A stretch of 64,000 bases of DNA from Opitutaceae bacterium (GTDB lineage Bacteria; Verrucomicrobiota; Verrucomicrobiia; Opitutales; Opitutaceae). The stretch covers positions 1-64,000 of the forward strand of contig JANQSC010000008.1 of assembly GCA_028284235.1 (NCBI GenBank), given 5' to 3'. The notes below the pieces were generated by a model. It saw only the letters and a program-made list of their open reading frames with translations. It was not told where the DNA came from and did not search any database. The position numbers and the translations under genes are program-made. Of this stretch, positions 8,312-17,443 are shown in pieces (position 1 is the stretch's first letter; each line of letters opens with the position of its first letter).

Positions 8312-8770
8312 GCCGCCGATAGTTCAGGAAAGAACTCGCAAAGCAACGGAAATTGGAGGCAATCGGGCCCGAGTGGCCGCCAAGGCGGAGAGATCGGACC
8401 CACGAGAAGTCCAGATACAAGAAGAGCCGACGATCTGAGATCGCCGGCCCAGGAATCCAACTCTTGTATGTGAGTAAAAGTTCCCAACGGATATAGCCTG
8501 CTGTTACCCTAGCTGTCTCCGAAGAGACGATCCGATGAGTTCTTAAACCCAGAAACAGAATACATGAAAGTGGAATTAAGTCTATTGGTGCCGCTGGCAG
8601 TTCATTATAAGAGTTAGTACGTACGAAAATTTTCAATACTCTTTTCCGACTGAAAACGGCGTTTTTGCAGAACAATTTTTGAACACCGGGCGTGGCTTGG
8701 CGGGAACTGGAAAAAGAAAAGAACTTGACCTAGATCCAATCCGTTCGATGTTAGACGACTCAATTCTATC
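8312..8770. other. Gene-free stretch upstream of hflK and tRNA-Gly
   Basis: These 459 bases lie between the divergent starts of hflK (minus) and tRNA-Gly (plus), so they must hold promoters for both. I see no convincing coding frame on either strand, no clear paired -35/-10 motif and no repeat. Composition drops to AT-rich in the half nearest the tRNA. Confidence 0.5.
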
Positions 8771-8844
8771 GCGGGTATAGTTTAGTGGTAGAACCCCAGC
8801 CTTCCAAGCTGGTTGCGTCAGTTCGATTCTGTCTACCCGCACCA
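8771..8844 (+). tRNA. tRNA-Gly (anticodon TCC)
   Basis: A cloverleaf can be drawn with acceptor arms GCGGGTA/TACCCGC, D-arm TTTAGTGGTAGAAC, anticodon stem CCAGC/GCTGG around the loop CTTCCAA, and T-loop TTCGATT. The T-stem (GTCAG/CTGTC) has one U-U mismatch. The discriminator is A at 8841 and CCA is encoded at 8842-8844. Anticodon TCC reads Gly GGA/GGG codons. It stands 65 bases upstream of the first polysaccharide gene on the same strand. Confidence 0.94.
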
Positions 8845-8908
8845 TTTTTTCGCCCGGGCGAATCGAGAATCTTAGATAGCACTCTAGCGCGACGCGGTCG
8901 CCCTCCCT

Positions 8909-9940
8909 GTGAGCAAAAAAGTACTGATAACCGGAATTGGAGGCCAGGACGGCTATTTTCTATCAAAACTCCTGCTTGACCGGGGATACGACATTCATGG
9001 AGTTTTGCGAGCCCGGTCGTCGAGCGGAATCGGGTCGATTGCCAACCTCAGCTCGGGAGAGCAAGCGTGTTTCACGCTCCATGAAGGGAACGTGGTGAGC
9101 CGTGACTTTATCGACGAGCTGATTCGGTTTGGCCAATTCGATGAGGTTTACCACCTCGCTGCACAGAGCTCGGTGGCTCGCAGCATCCAACATCCGAGGG
9201 AGACAATCGAAAACAACGTCCTGGGACTGACCAATATCGCCACGGCGATACGGGACAAGTCTCCGAAAACCAAGCTGCTGTTTACTGGTAGCTCCGAAAT
9301 GTTCGGGAATCTGACGGAGGGCGCTCAGTCGGAAATCACGGCGTCACAACCGCAGAGCCCCTACGGCCTCACCAAAGAGATGGGGTTCCACCTGGTAAGC
9401 AGCTATCGCCGGCACTACGGTCTCTGGGCGGCGACGGCGATTCTCTTCAACCACGAGAGCGAGTTTCGTGGCGACGCATTCGTCACCTCCAAGATCGTTC
9501 AGTCGGTAGTCCAATTCGAAGCGGACAGCGCCACGACGCTGTCGCTAGGCAACATCCATGTTCAACGGGACTGGGGCTACGCCGGCGACTACATGGAAGG
9601 GCTCGTAGCGATGATGGACCAGGACGTGCCAGATGACTTTGTTTTTGCAACGGGCCAACTTCATTCCGTGAAGGACTTCGTCGAAATCGCCTTTCATCAT
9701 ATCGGCGTCGATCTTGATTGGTCCGGAGATAGGCTCGAAGAAGTCGCTCGCAACCGCGAGGGCGGCGCGACGCTCGTTCGGATTGACGAACGATTCTATC
9801 GACCCGGCGATATCGCGGGGACGTGTGGGAACGCTAATAAGGCGCGAGAGAAACTGGGATGGGCCCCAAAAACTTCGCTCGACGAAACAATCGCCAAAAT
9901 GATCCATCACGAGCGGGCAAAACGATCCAGCGAAACATGA
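8909..9940 (+). CDS. gmd: GDP-mannose 4,6-dehydratase-like enzyme, GC-rich copy
   Basis: The 343-residue short-chain dehydrogenase/reductase starts at a GTG. It has the NAD(P)-binding loop TGIGGQDGYFLSKLL at residues 8-22, the GMD block YHLAAQSSVARS, the catalytic SSE motif (LLFTGSSEMFG) and the YxxxK pair in SPYGLTKE. FNHESEFRG is the usual GMD substrate-binding stretch. GMD converts GDP-D-mannose to GDP-4-keto-6-deoxymannose, precursor of GDP-fucose, GDP-rhamnose or perosamine. The stop overlaps the ATG of the next epimerase gene (ATGA), indicating coupling. Codon use is GC-rich like the host genes, unlike the close paralogue at 11573. Confidence 0.92.
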   Translation: MSKKVLITGIGGQDGYFLSKLLLDRGYDIHGVLRARSSSGIGSIANLSSGEQACFTLHEGNVVSRDFIDELIRFGQFDEVYHLAAQSSVARSIQHPRETIENNVLGLTNIATAIRDKSPKTKLLFTGSSEMFGNLTEGAQSEITASQPQSPYGLTKEMGFHLVSSYRRHYGLWAATAILFNHESEFRGDAFVTSKIVQSVVQFEADSATTLSLGNIHVQRDWGYAGDYMEGLVAMMDQDVPDDFVFATGQLHSVKDFVEIAFHHIGVDLDWSGDRLEEVARNREGGATLVRIDERFYRPGDIAGTCGNANKAREKLGWAPKTSLDETIAKMIHHERAKRSSET

Positions 9941-10941
9941 ACGAACGTGTTCTAGTAACCGGAGCCGCTGGCTTCATCGGATCGCATGTCGCCGAGCATT
10001 GCATCGCGCTCGGGATGGATGTGGTCGCCACCGACAACTTGAGCGGAGGGCGAATTGAAAACGTGCCGAAAGCGTGCGCGTTTATCGAAGGGGATTTGAA
10101 GGACGAGGTGTTCGTAGAATCGCTTTGGGCGAATGGTTCCTTCGACTATGTGTATCATCTTGGTGCCTACGCGGCGGAAGGGCTGTCCCACTTCATACGC
10201 TCGTACAATTACAAGACCAACTTGCTCGCATCGGTCAATCTTCTCAACCAGGCGGTCAATAACGACGTCAGATGCTTCGTATTCGCTTCTTCGATCGCGG
10301 TCTACGGCGCGAATCAGGTGCCAATGACAGAGTCGCTAACACCGCGGCCGGAGGACCCGTATGGAATTTCCAAATACGCGTTTGAGCTAGACCTCAAGGC
10401 GGCCCACGAGATGTTCGGAGCCAACTACATCGTCTTCCGCCCGCACAACGTATACGGCCCGCGCCAGAACATCGCCGACAAGTACCGGAATGTGATCGGC
10501 ATCTTTATGCACCAGCTACTCAACGGCGACCCAATGACCATCTTCGGCGACGGCCAGCAGACACGGGCCTTTTCGTACATCGACGACGTAGCCCCGCTCA
10601 TGGCCCAGTCGCCTCGCAACCGGAAGGCTTACCAAGAAACCTTCAATGTGGGAGCCGACCACCCCTACACAGTACTAGAGCTCGCTCGAGAAGTTTCCAA
10701 AGCGATGGGCAAGCCGCGCTCTATTCGGCATTTGGCGGCCCGGAACGAAGTTGTCGACGCGTATGCGGGCCACGAGAAGATCCGGCAGTTCTTCAATTGC
10801 CCAGAGCCGACATCCCTCGCCGATGGGATTCGAAAAATGGCTGACTGGGCGATAAGCGTGATACCTGGAGATCCAGAACGGTTTGGCAAAATCGAGATAG
10901 CGAAGAATCTTCCCGATTCTTGGCGGGACGATTTTCGTTAA
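9937..10941 (+). CDS. NAD-dependent nucleotide-sugar epimerase/dehydratase
   Basis: The start at 9937 is chosen because MNERVLVTGAAGFIGSH places the Rossmann loop (GAAGFIG) at the N-terminus and overlaps the gmd stop by 4 bases. The 334-residue extended SDR protein shows the catalytic Ser block FVFASSIAVYG and the Tyr-Lys pair in DPYGISKYAFE. RPHNVYGPRQ and FGDGQQTRAFSYIDDV are typical of UDP-glucose 4-epimerase-like enzymes. It may act on the product of the coupled gmd or on a UDP-sugar; sequence alone does not decide. GC-rich like its neighbour, it ends the high-GC part of the locus. Confidence 0.9.
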   Translation: MNERVLVTGAAGFIGSHVAEHCIALGMDVVATDNLSGGRIENVPKACAFIEGDLKDEVFVESLWANGSFDYVYHLGAYAAEGLSHFIRSYNYKTNLLASVNLLNQAVNNDVRCFVFASSIAVYGANQVPMTESLTPRPEDPYGISKYAFELDLKAAHEMFGANYIVFRPHNVYGPRQNIADKYRNVIGIFMHQLLNGDPMTIFGDGQQTRAFSYIDDVAPLMAQSPRNRKAYQETFNVGADHPYTVLELAREVSKAMGKPRSIRHLAARNEVVDAYAGHEKIRQFFNCPEPTSLADGIRKMADWAISVIPGDPERFGKIEIAKNLPDSWRDDFR

Positions 10942-11572
10942 CACTGCCAGTGGATGCGAACCCACCTTCGGGACATGTGCTCGTGCATCTTCGCTCAGGC
11001 CTATTCCTGAAACACGAACGAACGATGGCATATGCCGGTAACGAGATCGCTTCGCGGGCACTGATCACAAAGGGCAGCATTTTTTTTAGACTGAACGGTA
11101 ACAGAGGTTCCCAGTGCCGAACGGGGCAAATTAGGCACGACACGTAAGATTCTAGCAAGACTCTATCCCAATCCCGAGCGCTAAACACTAAATCCGATCA
11201 ACTCCCCTAATGCCGGGTCAAATCGAAACGGGGGCTTGGCAGAGCTGAAGCCAGTTACTCGTCAATCGGAGATGATCCGTCGCATTTCCAATACAGACTG
11301 ATGGTTTTGAGCTCGCCTCGCTTCGCGCTGCACATTCACAAATTTGACCGAAGGTAAGCATCACTGCTAAACCAATCAATTGAATACAAAAATTTCGTCT
11401 CGCTTCGACTGGCCCGGCTTGGCCCCCTTTCTTCTTATAAACTTCTGGACTTCAAGTGATTGAAGCAGCAGGATTAGGAGCAAACAAGGGTTTGATCATA
11501 CCCTCCGACGTACCCAAACTGATCTGATTGAGAGTGTGAACTGTAGTCGTCATTCAAATAATTTCTAGAAGA
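10942..11572. other. Gene-free junction between GC-rich and AT-rich DNA
   Basis: These 631 bases hold no frame I would call a gene. Composition falls progressively across the stretch, from GC-rich epimerase DNA to the AT-rich second gmd. I find no tRNA, integrase or IS end here. A promoter for the following plus-strand genes is expected near 11500-11560, but I cannot point to a clear motif. Confidence 0.5.
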
Positions 11573-12589
11573 GTGCGCAAGAAAGTGTTAATCACCGGTA
11601 TTGGCGGACAAGATGGGTACTTTCTGTCCAAGCTCTTGTTACTTAGAGGCGATACCATCCATGGCTTAATACGTCGGGATTCTCCAAACGGAATTGGCTC
11701 AATCAAACATCTCAACACAGGTGATCAGGCGAAGCTCACTTTCCACGAGGGTGACACGAAAAGTAAGGACTTTATTGACGAATTGATTCGATTCAGTCAA
11801 TTCGACGAGATCTACCATCTCGCCGCACAAAGCTCAGTGGCCCGCAGTATACAGCATCCAAGAGAAACCATTGAGAATAATGTACTGGGAATCACAAATA
11901 TTGCCACTGCGATTCGAGACAAATCACCAACAACTAAACTTTTGTTTGCTGGTAGTTCTGAAATGTTCGGTAGCATAGTAGAAGGTAAACAGAATGAACG
12001 GACCCCACCCCATCCTCAAAGCCCGTATGGACTTACCAAAGAACTCGGGTTTCACCTTATAAGTAGCTACCGTAACCACTACGGTCTGTGGGGGGCAACG
12101 GCGATCTTATTCAACCACGAAAGTGAATTTCGCGGAAACCAATTTGTAACATCTAAGATTATAAGATCCGTCGTCCGTATAGCTAACGGAGATGATGTAG
12201 TTCTCTCATTAGGCAACATATATGTTAAACGTGATTGGGGTTACGCTGAGGATTACATGAAAGGAGTCATTCAAATTATGGATCAGCCCATTCCTGATGA
12301 TTACGTTATTGCAACTGGAAAATTGCATTCAGTAAAAGACTTCGTCAACACAGCTTTCAGTCAAGTGGGTATTTCTCTACAATGGACTGGCAATGACTTA
12401 GATGAAATTGCGCAGAATAAGGAGAACGGCAAAATCGTAGTGAAAATTGATGAGAATCTCTATCGCCCGGGCGACATAAAAGGAACATGTGGTGATCCAT
12501 CAAAAGCAAAAGAAAATTTAAAATGGGAACCAAAGACATCTCTCAGTAAAATTATAGAGAAGATGATTGTTCACTACCTTAAAAAATAG
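11573..12589 (+). CDS. gmd: GDP-mannose 4,6-dehydratase-like enzyme, AT-rich paralogue
   Basis: The 338-residue product starts at GTG (11573) and is collinear with the product at 8909 over its whole length, with long identical runs such as YHLAAQSSVARSIQHPRETI. The NAD loop TGIGGQDGYFLSKLL, SSE triad (FAGSSEMFG) and YGLTK motif are intact, so it should be active. Its DNA is clearly more AT-rich than the first copy and matches the following genes. A duplication within this lineage followed by drift is less likely than separate acquisition, but both are possible. It is followed by the MBOAT gene after 44 bases. Confidence 0.9.
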   Translation: MRKKVLITGIGGQDGYFLSKLLLLRGDTIHGLIRRDSPNGIGSIKHLNTGDQAKLTFHEGDTKSKDFIDELIRFSQFDEIYHLAAQSSVARSIQHPRETIENNVLGITNIATAIRDKSPTTKLLFAGSSEMFGSIVEGKQNERTPPHPQSPYGLTKELGFHLISSYRNHYGLWGATAILFNHESEFRGNQFVTSKIIRSVVRIANGDDVVLSLGNIYVKRDWGYAEDYMKGVIQIMDQPIPDDYVIATGKLHSVKDFVNTAFSQVGISLQWTGNDLDEIAQNKENGKIVVKIDENLYRPGDIKGTCGDPSKAKENLKWEPKTSLSKIIEKMIVHYLKK

Positions 12590-12633
12590 TTATAGCTTTC
12601 CGCTCTACGCAATTTTCGCTGTAATTAATTCAG

Positions 12634-14061
12634 ATGCTATTTACCGATCCCCTTTTCCTGTTTTACTTTTTGCCTACCACCTTATTGGCAGTTAAAATTG
12701 CTTCTATCAGCGGTAAATTTAATTTTGCTATTGGTAGCGTTATAATTATAGCAACTCTAATCTTCTACTCATTCGAAAATATACTCTGGGTTGGTCTCTT
12801 CCTGTCAATCGCCTTTTTTTCTTATGGCACCGGTCTTCTAATCAGCAAAGCAAACACGAAAATTCTGCGTATCCTATTTCTATCTTTAGGAATAGGAAAC
12901 TGTCTGATTACTTTATCACTCTTTAAATATGTCGGATGGTTATCTAACTTAATACCTATATTAGCCGAAGTAAAGGACCCAATTCTTCCGTTCTTTGGGA
13001 ACGGCGCCGATATTATACTACCAGCTGGTATCTCATTTTATACTTTTGAAGCCATAAGCTTCATTGTAGATATCTATCGAAAGAAAATATCTTTTCCTAA
13101 AAATCCAATTCGGTTCTTGGCATTTATCGCTATGTTCCCTCGATTTATAGCGGGTCCAATTGTACGCTATAGTGATGTGGAATCACAGTTCGACAAGTGG
13201 AGGTCACCAAACCTTTCCAGAGGGCTAACCTTGTTTTCAATAGGATTTTCAATGAAAATCCTTATAGCGGATCAGTTCGCAATTTTCACTCCGTATGCCT
13301 TTGAGCCCGCCAACCCTGACTTTGTTCAATCGTGGATAGGTACATTGTCCTACTCATTTCAATTATACTACGACTTTTGGGCATACTCAATTATGGCAAC
13401 TGGATTAGGCTTATGCTTGGGATTCTCTTTTCCTGACAATTTTCGGTCCCCTTACAAAACTACCTCAATCACAGAGTTTTGGAGACATTGGCACATAACA
13501 TTGTCTCATTGGCTAAGAGACTATCTGTATATTTCATTAGGCGGGAGTCGATGCACTCAATCTAGGAGGTGCATCAATCTCCTGCTTACAATGATTGTTG
13601 CAGGAGTATGGCACGGTGCAGGTCTAACCTTTATGGCTTGGGGTGCTTATCATGGAATTCTTCTAGCTTTTGAAAGAATCATTGATAAACGACTAAACTT
13701 TTCCGTTAATATACATATAAAGAGATTATTGACTTTCTTTTTAGTCCTAATTGGCTGGGTAACTTTTAAAAGCACAAACTTTGAACAAGCTATCTATATA
13801 TACAAAGGACTTTTTGGCTTGAATAGTCTTAATAATCAATTCAACTATGTCCATTTAGATAAAAACGGTTTTGCACTATTTTTTACTATTTTAGGTTTAG
13901 TATTTTTTGCTTTCGGAGAAAAGTTTCTCGTTAGAGATACGCCTATATCTATGATTAAATACAATCATGCAATTCAGATACTTTTATTTTTCCTATTTCT
14001 TTTCTCAATATTAGTAAGCACTAGTAGCACAACGATTCCTTTTCTCTACTTTCAATTTTAG
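12634..14061 (+). CDS. MBOAT-family O-acyltransferase (AlgI-like)
   Basis: The 475-residue integral membrane protein has about ten hydrophobic segments and the AlgI/DltB family blocks: PAGISFYTFEAISFIVDIYR, FIAGPIVRYSD, FWRHWHITLSHWLRDYLYI and the conserved His in AGVWHGAG. Such proteins move acetyl groups from cytoplasmic acetyl-CoA across the membrane to a periplasmic partner that acetylates glycan. The next gene, one base downstream, encodes an AlgX/AlgJ-like partner, the arrangement of alginate and cellulose acetylation systems. The gene is strongly AT-rich. Confidence 0.93.
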   Translation: MLFTDPLFLFYFLPTTLLAVKIASISGKFNFAIGSVIIIATLIFYSFENILWVGLFLSIAFFSYGTGLLISKANTKILRILFLSLGIGNCLITLSLFKYVGWLSNLIPILAEVKDPILPFFGNGADIILPAGISFYTFEAISFIVDIYRKKISFPKNPIRFLAFIAMFPRFIAGPIVRYSDVESQFDKWRSPNLSRGLTLFSIGFSMKILIADQFAIFTPYAFEPANPDFVQSWIGTLSYSFQLYYDFWAYSIMATGLGLCLGFSFPDNFRSPYKTTSITEFWRHWHITLSHWLRDYLYISLGGSRCTQSRRCINLLLTMIVAGVWHGAGLTFMAWGAYHGILLAFERIIDKRLNFSVNIHIKRLLTFFLVLIGWVTFKSTNFEQAIYIYKGLFGLNSLNNQFNYVHLDKNGFALFFTILGLVFFAFGEKFLVRDTPISMIKYNHAIQILLFFLFLFSILVSTSSTTIPFLYFQF

Positions 14062-14062
14062 T

Positions 14063-15253
14063 ATGATTACACATAATTTTCCAACCGTAGTATTTTACGC
14101 GTGTACCGCTTTAGCTTTTATATTTTTTAACATTTGTTTAAAAGAAAATAGCACTGCCGACTCATATCCTAAGCTTGTATTCAAAAAAATGCACGATCCT
14201 CCAAACTGGAAAATCGAGATCGATAAAACTAAACTACGCTCTTCTATAAACCGATTAAGTTCAGTCAAACTTACTAGAATGCTAGGGAATAGTATTCGCC
14301 TTAGTTTAGGTCAGCGCATACCGTGGATCAGTTGGTACGGGTCTAAAAACAATCCTATGCTATACACCAATAGAGAGCTTTGGGTGTCAGAGAAACCCAA
14401 TGATAATACACTCGAAAAGATAGCATTGTCTGCCTCACGAATTTCAGATCTCGCACTCAAAGCCAACGCAGCTGGCTGGAAAGTCCTAATCGCTCCCGTA
14501 CCAACCAAACTTGGAATCCATCGAGAACTCGCTAAATGGCCAAACTTTGCCTCAGATCCGTTAACAAAAATACCTATTACTAACGACCATTCAGATTACG
14601 TGTACTCATATTTTTTGGACAGGTTAAAATCTAATGGTATAGAGACTGTTGATTTACAAACAGCGTTTCGCAGATTCGTTATAGAAAACCCAGATGAGCT
14701 CCTTTACCCTCCTGGAGAGAGTCACTGGTCTGGTCGAGGAATGAGAGTGGCCGCGGACGCTACATCGGACGAAATCTGCCGTATTCTAAATCTTAAAAGA
14801 AACTATCCGAACTCTAGACTAACTCAACATGCTCATATTGGTGATCTTGTCAAAGCTTACGACATAAACCCGCTTTTAAAATTCTCTTTGAAGCCAATTT
14901 ACACATTTACCGAACACCTTGAAGATGGTGAAGTAGGCAAGGGATACCGCTATCCGAACCAACCTTCTTCGTTAGTTGTTGTATCAGGAACAAGCTATAC
15001 AGGTCAATATACTTGGCTAATTGGAAAACCTGTTGGGTTTAGTTGGCTTATAGGAAGCAGATTAGATAATGCTCAAGTGCAAAATCGTCCATTTGCAGGG
15101 AAAGGATCGTTCTACACTTTTTCAAATTTTCTTGAGAATCAAGAAAAGTACATTAGTGAATTTGCAACAAAATACAATTTATCGGCTCAACATATTCCTA
15201 AACTTGTTGTGTGGGAGTTTCCTATACGCGATTTATTCGACGTTATTAAATAA
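14063..15253 (+). CDS. AlgX/AlgJ-like SGNH O-acetyltransferase partner
   Basis: The 396-residue product has one N-terminal membrane anchor or uncleaved signal (residues 6-25) and then an exported SGNH-type domain. The catalytic-like motifs of AlgJ/AlgX are visible: the His block GESHWSGRGMRVAAD around residue 220, and a Ser block VVSGTSYTGQYTW around residue 310. In alginate systems this protein takes acetyl from the MBOAT protein and transfers it to polymer hydroxyls in the periplasm. The gene starts one base after the MBOAT stop, so the two form a dedicated O-acetylation pair for the glycan of this locus. Confidence 0.85.
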   Translation: MITHNFPTVVFYACTALAFIFFNICLKENSTADSYPKLVFKKMHDPPNWKIEIDKTKLRSSINRLSSVKLTRMLGNSIRLSLGQRIPWISWYGSKNNPMLYTNRELWVSEKPNDNTLEKIALSASRISDLALKANAAGWKVLIAPVPTKLGIHRELAKWPNFASDPLTKIPITNDHSDYVYSYFLDRLKSNGIETVDLQTAFRRFVIENPDELLYPPGESHWSGRGMRVAADATSDEICRILNLKRNYPNSRLTQHAHIGDLVKAYDINPLLKFSLKPIYTFTEHLEDGEVGKGYRYPNQPSSLVVVSGTSYTGQYTWLIGKPVGFSWLIGSRLDNAQVQNRPFAGKGSFYTFSNFLENQEKYISEFATKYNLSAQHIPKLVVWEFPIRDLFDVIK

Positions 15254-15460
15254 TACTATTTTTAGTGAAAACCAATAAGCACTATTCACCTCAACTAAAT
15301 AATACTTTATCTAATTCAACTACTATTATTCCCAAAAACTAGTTTGTCATATAAAAAATATTTTAATAACAAACGAGCTCTTACTACCATAAAAATCGCT
15401 AAAATATAATACAAACTAAAAACTTTAATAAGAGTATTTGATTACTAATCGTCAAATCGT

Positions 15461-16222
15461 TCAATCTACTGGTTTTTCTATTGGCTTCGTTGCTTCAACA
15501 ATGAGAGTTAAACCAAACGGTGGTCTAATCATATTTTCTATAAAACGAAACCAATACCAAAGAAATTTATTTATAATTTTTTTCATCAACGATCTATTTG
15601 AAAAGCGCATCGACTCGTCTACCTCCGTTTTTAATATTTTAAGAGCGACAACGGTGATGGGAACTCCAATTAAGTTCCAATACCTTATATTATCAAGTTT
15701 AAATTTATTTGACGATATCAGTTCTATCAAATTACGTCTGTCATACCTTCTATAATGACCTACACGTTCGTCTTTCGGGCCATATAGAAATGAAAGAGCT
15801 GGAACGGAAAGAATCAGACGTCCTCCTGGTTTAATTAAGCTAAAGATTGATTCGACCGCCGCGTTATCATCATCTATATGTTCAATTACATCCAAACAAA
15901 CAACTTGATCAAATTTAGCACCAAATTTTGAAGCACATTCGTCTATATTGAGATGGAACAGTTTTGAAATTGGTAATCCTTCTTCCCTCAAAAATTCGCG
16001 CGCCATTTCAAGCATTTCCAATGAGTTGTCAGACGAAGTAACATCGAAACCATTTTTAAGTAATAAGTGGGTCAATACGCACGAACCACAACCAATATCA
16101 AGTACACTTTGATTCTGATCTAGTGACTTTTTTACATAACGTGAAATGTTCGCTGCACGAAAGTCACTGGACATCGATCGAAATATTCGTCTAAAATGAG
16201 AATTAAGGCCCGATTGATCCAT
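15461..16222 (-). CDS. Class I SAM-dependent methyltransferase
   Basis: The 253-residue product contains the SAM-binding motif I SVLDIGCGSC near residue 40, the acidic ribose-binding SSDNSLEML, and the post-motif VVCLDVIEHIDDD typical of UbiG/type-11 methyltransferases. PGGRLILSVP follows. A C-terminal hydrophobic and basic segment (about 205-240) could sit on the membrane. It is coupled to the glycosyltransferase upstream (2-base gap). Methylation of a lipid-linked sugar or glycan is inferred from context. Confidence 0.85.
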   Translation of the reverse strand: MDQSGLNSHFRRIFRSMSSDFRAANISRYVKKSLDQNQSVLDIGCGSCVLTHLLLKNGFDVTSSDNSLEMLEMAREFLREEGLPISKLFHLNIDECASKFGAKFDQVVCLDVIEHIDDDNAAVESIFSLIKPGGRLILSVPALSFLYGPKDERVGHYRRYDRRNLIELISSNKFKLDNIRYWNLIGVPITVVALKILKTEVDESMRFSNRSLMKKIINKFLWYWFRFIENMIRPPFGLTLIVEATKPIEKPVD

Positions 16223-16224
16223 CT

Positions 16225-17241
16225 TTATAGCGTATCCGAATCCGAACGAATAGAATTTTTTGCAACTTTATTTATAGAGATATTATAGAGATTTTCTGTT
16301 TTTTCATTTCTAACTGGTCTTACAAATAGTTCTGCTAAAATTCCAAAGAAAATTAGTTGAGTCGCCATTAGTACACAGAGAATTCCAAAAAGAAGTAGCG
16401 GTCGATTCCCAATAGGGCCCAATCCGGCAAACCATATTATTGAGAGGTAAGTCAAGGTTACAAACCCAATTGACCCGATTAGAACTCCTAGTCCACCAAA
16501 AAGGTGCGCAGGGCGGGACAAATATCTTGTCGTTGCAACAACCGTAAGGAGATCAAGTGAACCTCGTAGAAATCGGCGCCATCCATATTTCGACTCTCCA
16601 AACCTTCTTGGATGGTGGGTTACAGAAATTTCCGTAACTCGAAAACCCATTGAAAAAGCAATGGCGGGTATGAACCTATGTAGTTCTCCATAAATTCGTG
16701 TAGTACTTAAAACCTCCTTACGATACGCTTTTAATCCACAATTAAAGTCATGGAGTTTTAATCCTGTTACCTTCGAAGTAACAAAATTGAATAGCTTTGA
16801 AGGCAATGTTTTCGAAATCGGATCATGTCGCGTTTCCTTCCATCCCGTTACCAAATCCCAACCTTCCTCTAGCTTGTTAACTAATCGGACTATCTCCGCT
16901 GGATCATCTTGAAGATCAGCATCCATGGTTATTACATAATCGCCTGTAGCTATTCGAAATCCGTGATCTAATGCCGCTGCCTTCCCAAAATTCCGTCGGA
17001 AGCGAAACGCCACGAGAGGTATGTCAGGTCGTGATATAGACAAATTCTTAATTTCATTCCAAGTACCGTCAGTGCTTCCGTCATCGATAATAATTAGCTC
17101 TTTTAAAACTAAAGTAGGTTCTTTAAGACTGTTCTCAATCGATCGAAACAATTCAGGCAACGAGTCTTCTTCGTTCATCGCAGGAATTATAATTGAAATA
17201 TTTCTTGGAGGTACCAATGGGAGAAGATCGTCTTTATTCAT
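16225..17241 (-). CDS. GT2 polyprenyl-phosphate glycosyltransferase (DPM1/GtrB-like)
   Basis: The 338-residue product has a GT-A domain of family GT2 with ISIIPAMNEEDSLPELF, the DDG motif (IIDDGSTDGTW) and the metal-binding DAD (VITMDADLQDDPAEI). It carries the further block RRFGESKYGWRRFLRGSLDLL. Two transmembrane helices lie near residues 245-310. This layout is that of GtrB/ArnC/DPM1-like enzymes that load a sugar from a nucleotide donor onto undecaprenyl phosphate for use at the periplasmic side. It precedes a methyltransferase by 2 bases. Confidence 0.92.
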   Translation of the reverse strand: MNKDDLLPLVPPRNISIIIPAMNEEDSLPELFRSIENSLKEPTLVLKELIIIDDGSTDGTWNEIKNLSISRPDIPLVAFRFRRNFGKAAALDHGFRIATGDYVITMDADLQDDPAEIVRLVNKLEEGWDLVTGWKETRHDPISKTLPSKLFNFVTSKVTGLKLHDFNCGLKAYRKEVLSTTRIYGELHRFIPAIAFSMGFRVTEISVTHHPRRFGESKYGWRRFLRGSLDLLTVVATTRYLSRPAHLFGGLGVLIGSIGFVTLTYLSIIWFAGLGPIGNRPLLLFGILCVLMATQLIFFGILAELFVRPVRNEKTENLYNISINKVAKNSIRSDSDTL

Positions 17242-17443
17242 TAAATATTTTTCTAAGTGATATATACTATTCGAAACTCGAGAGACAAAAATTTGTAGTA
17301 TTTACAATATTCCTCTATCCATAACTATAATTCAATTTTGATTCAGCTCCTTTATAATTTATTTCAGTAAGACTCGTACCAGTACTTGAGCTCTCTAAAA
17401 ATCATAAGTTGAAAAATATAATATTGCATCAATATCATTTTTA

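Noticed and set aside
8771-8844. tRNA-Gly as the attachment site of a genomic island covering the glycan locus
   Set aside because: No integrase is present and the tRNA 3' end is not repeated near the other boundary at about 28.3 kb; the first two genes after the tRNA have host-like composition.
10942-11572. Remnant gene or insertion sequence at the composition junction
   Set aside because: No frame shows recognisable protein features and no inverted-repeat ends or duplications are visible.
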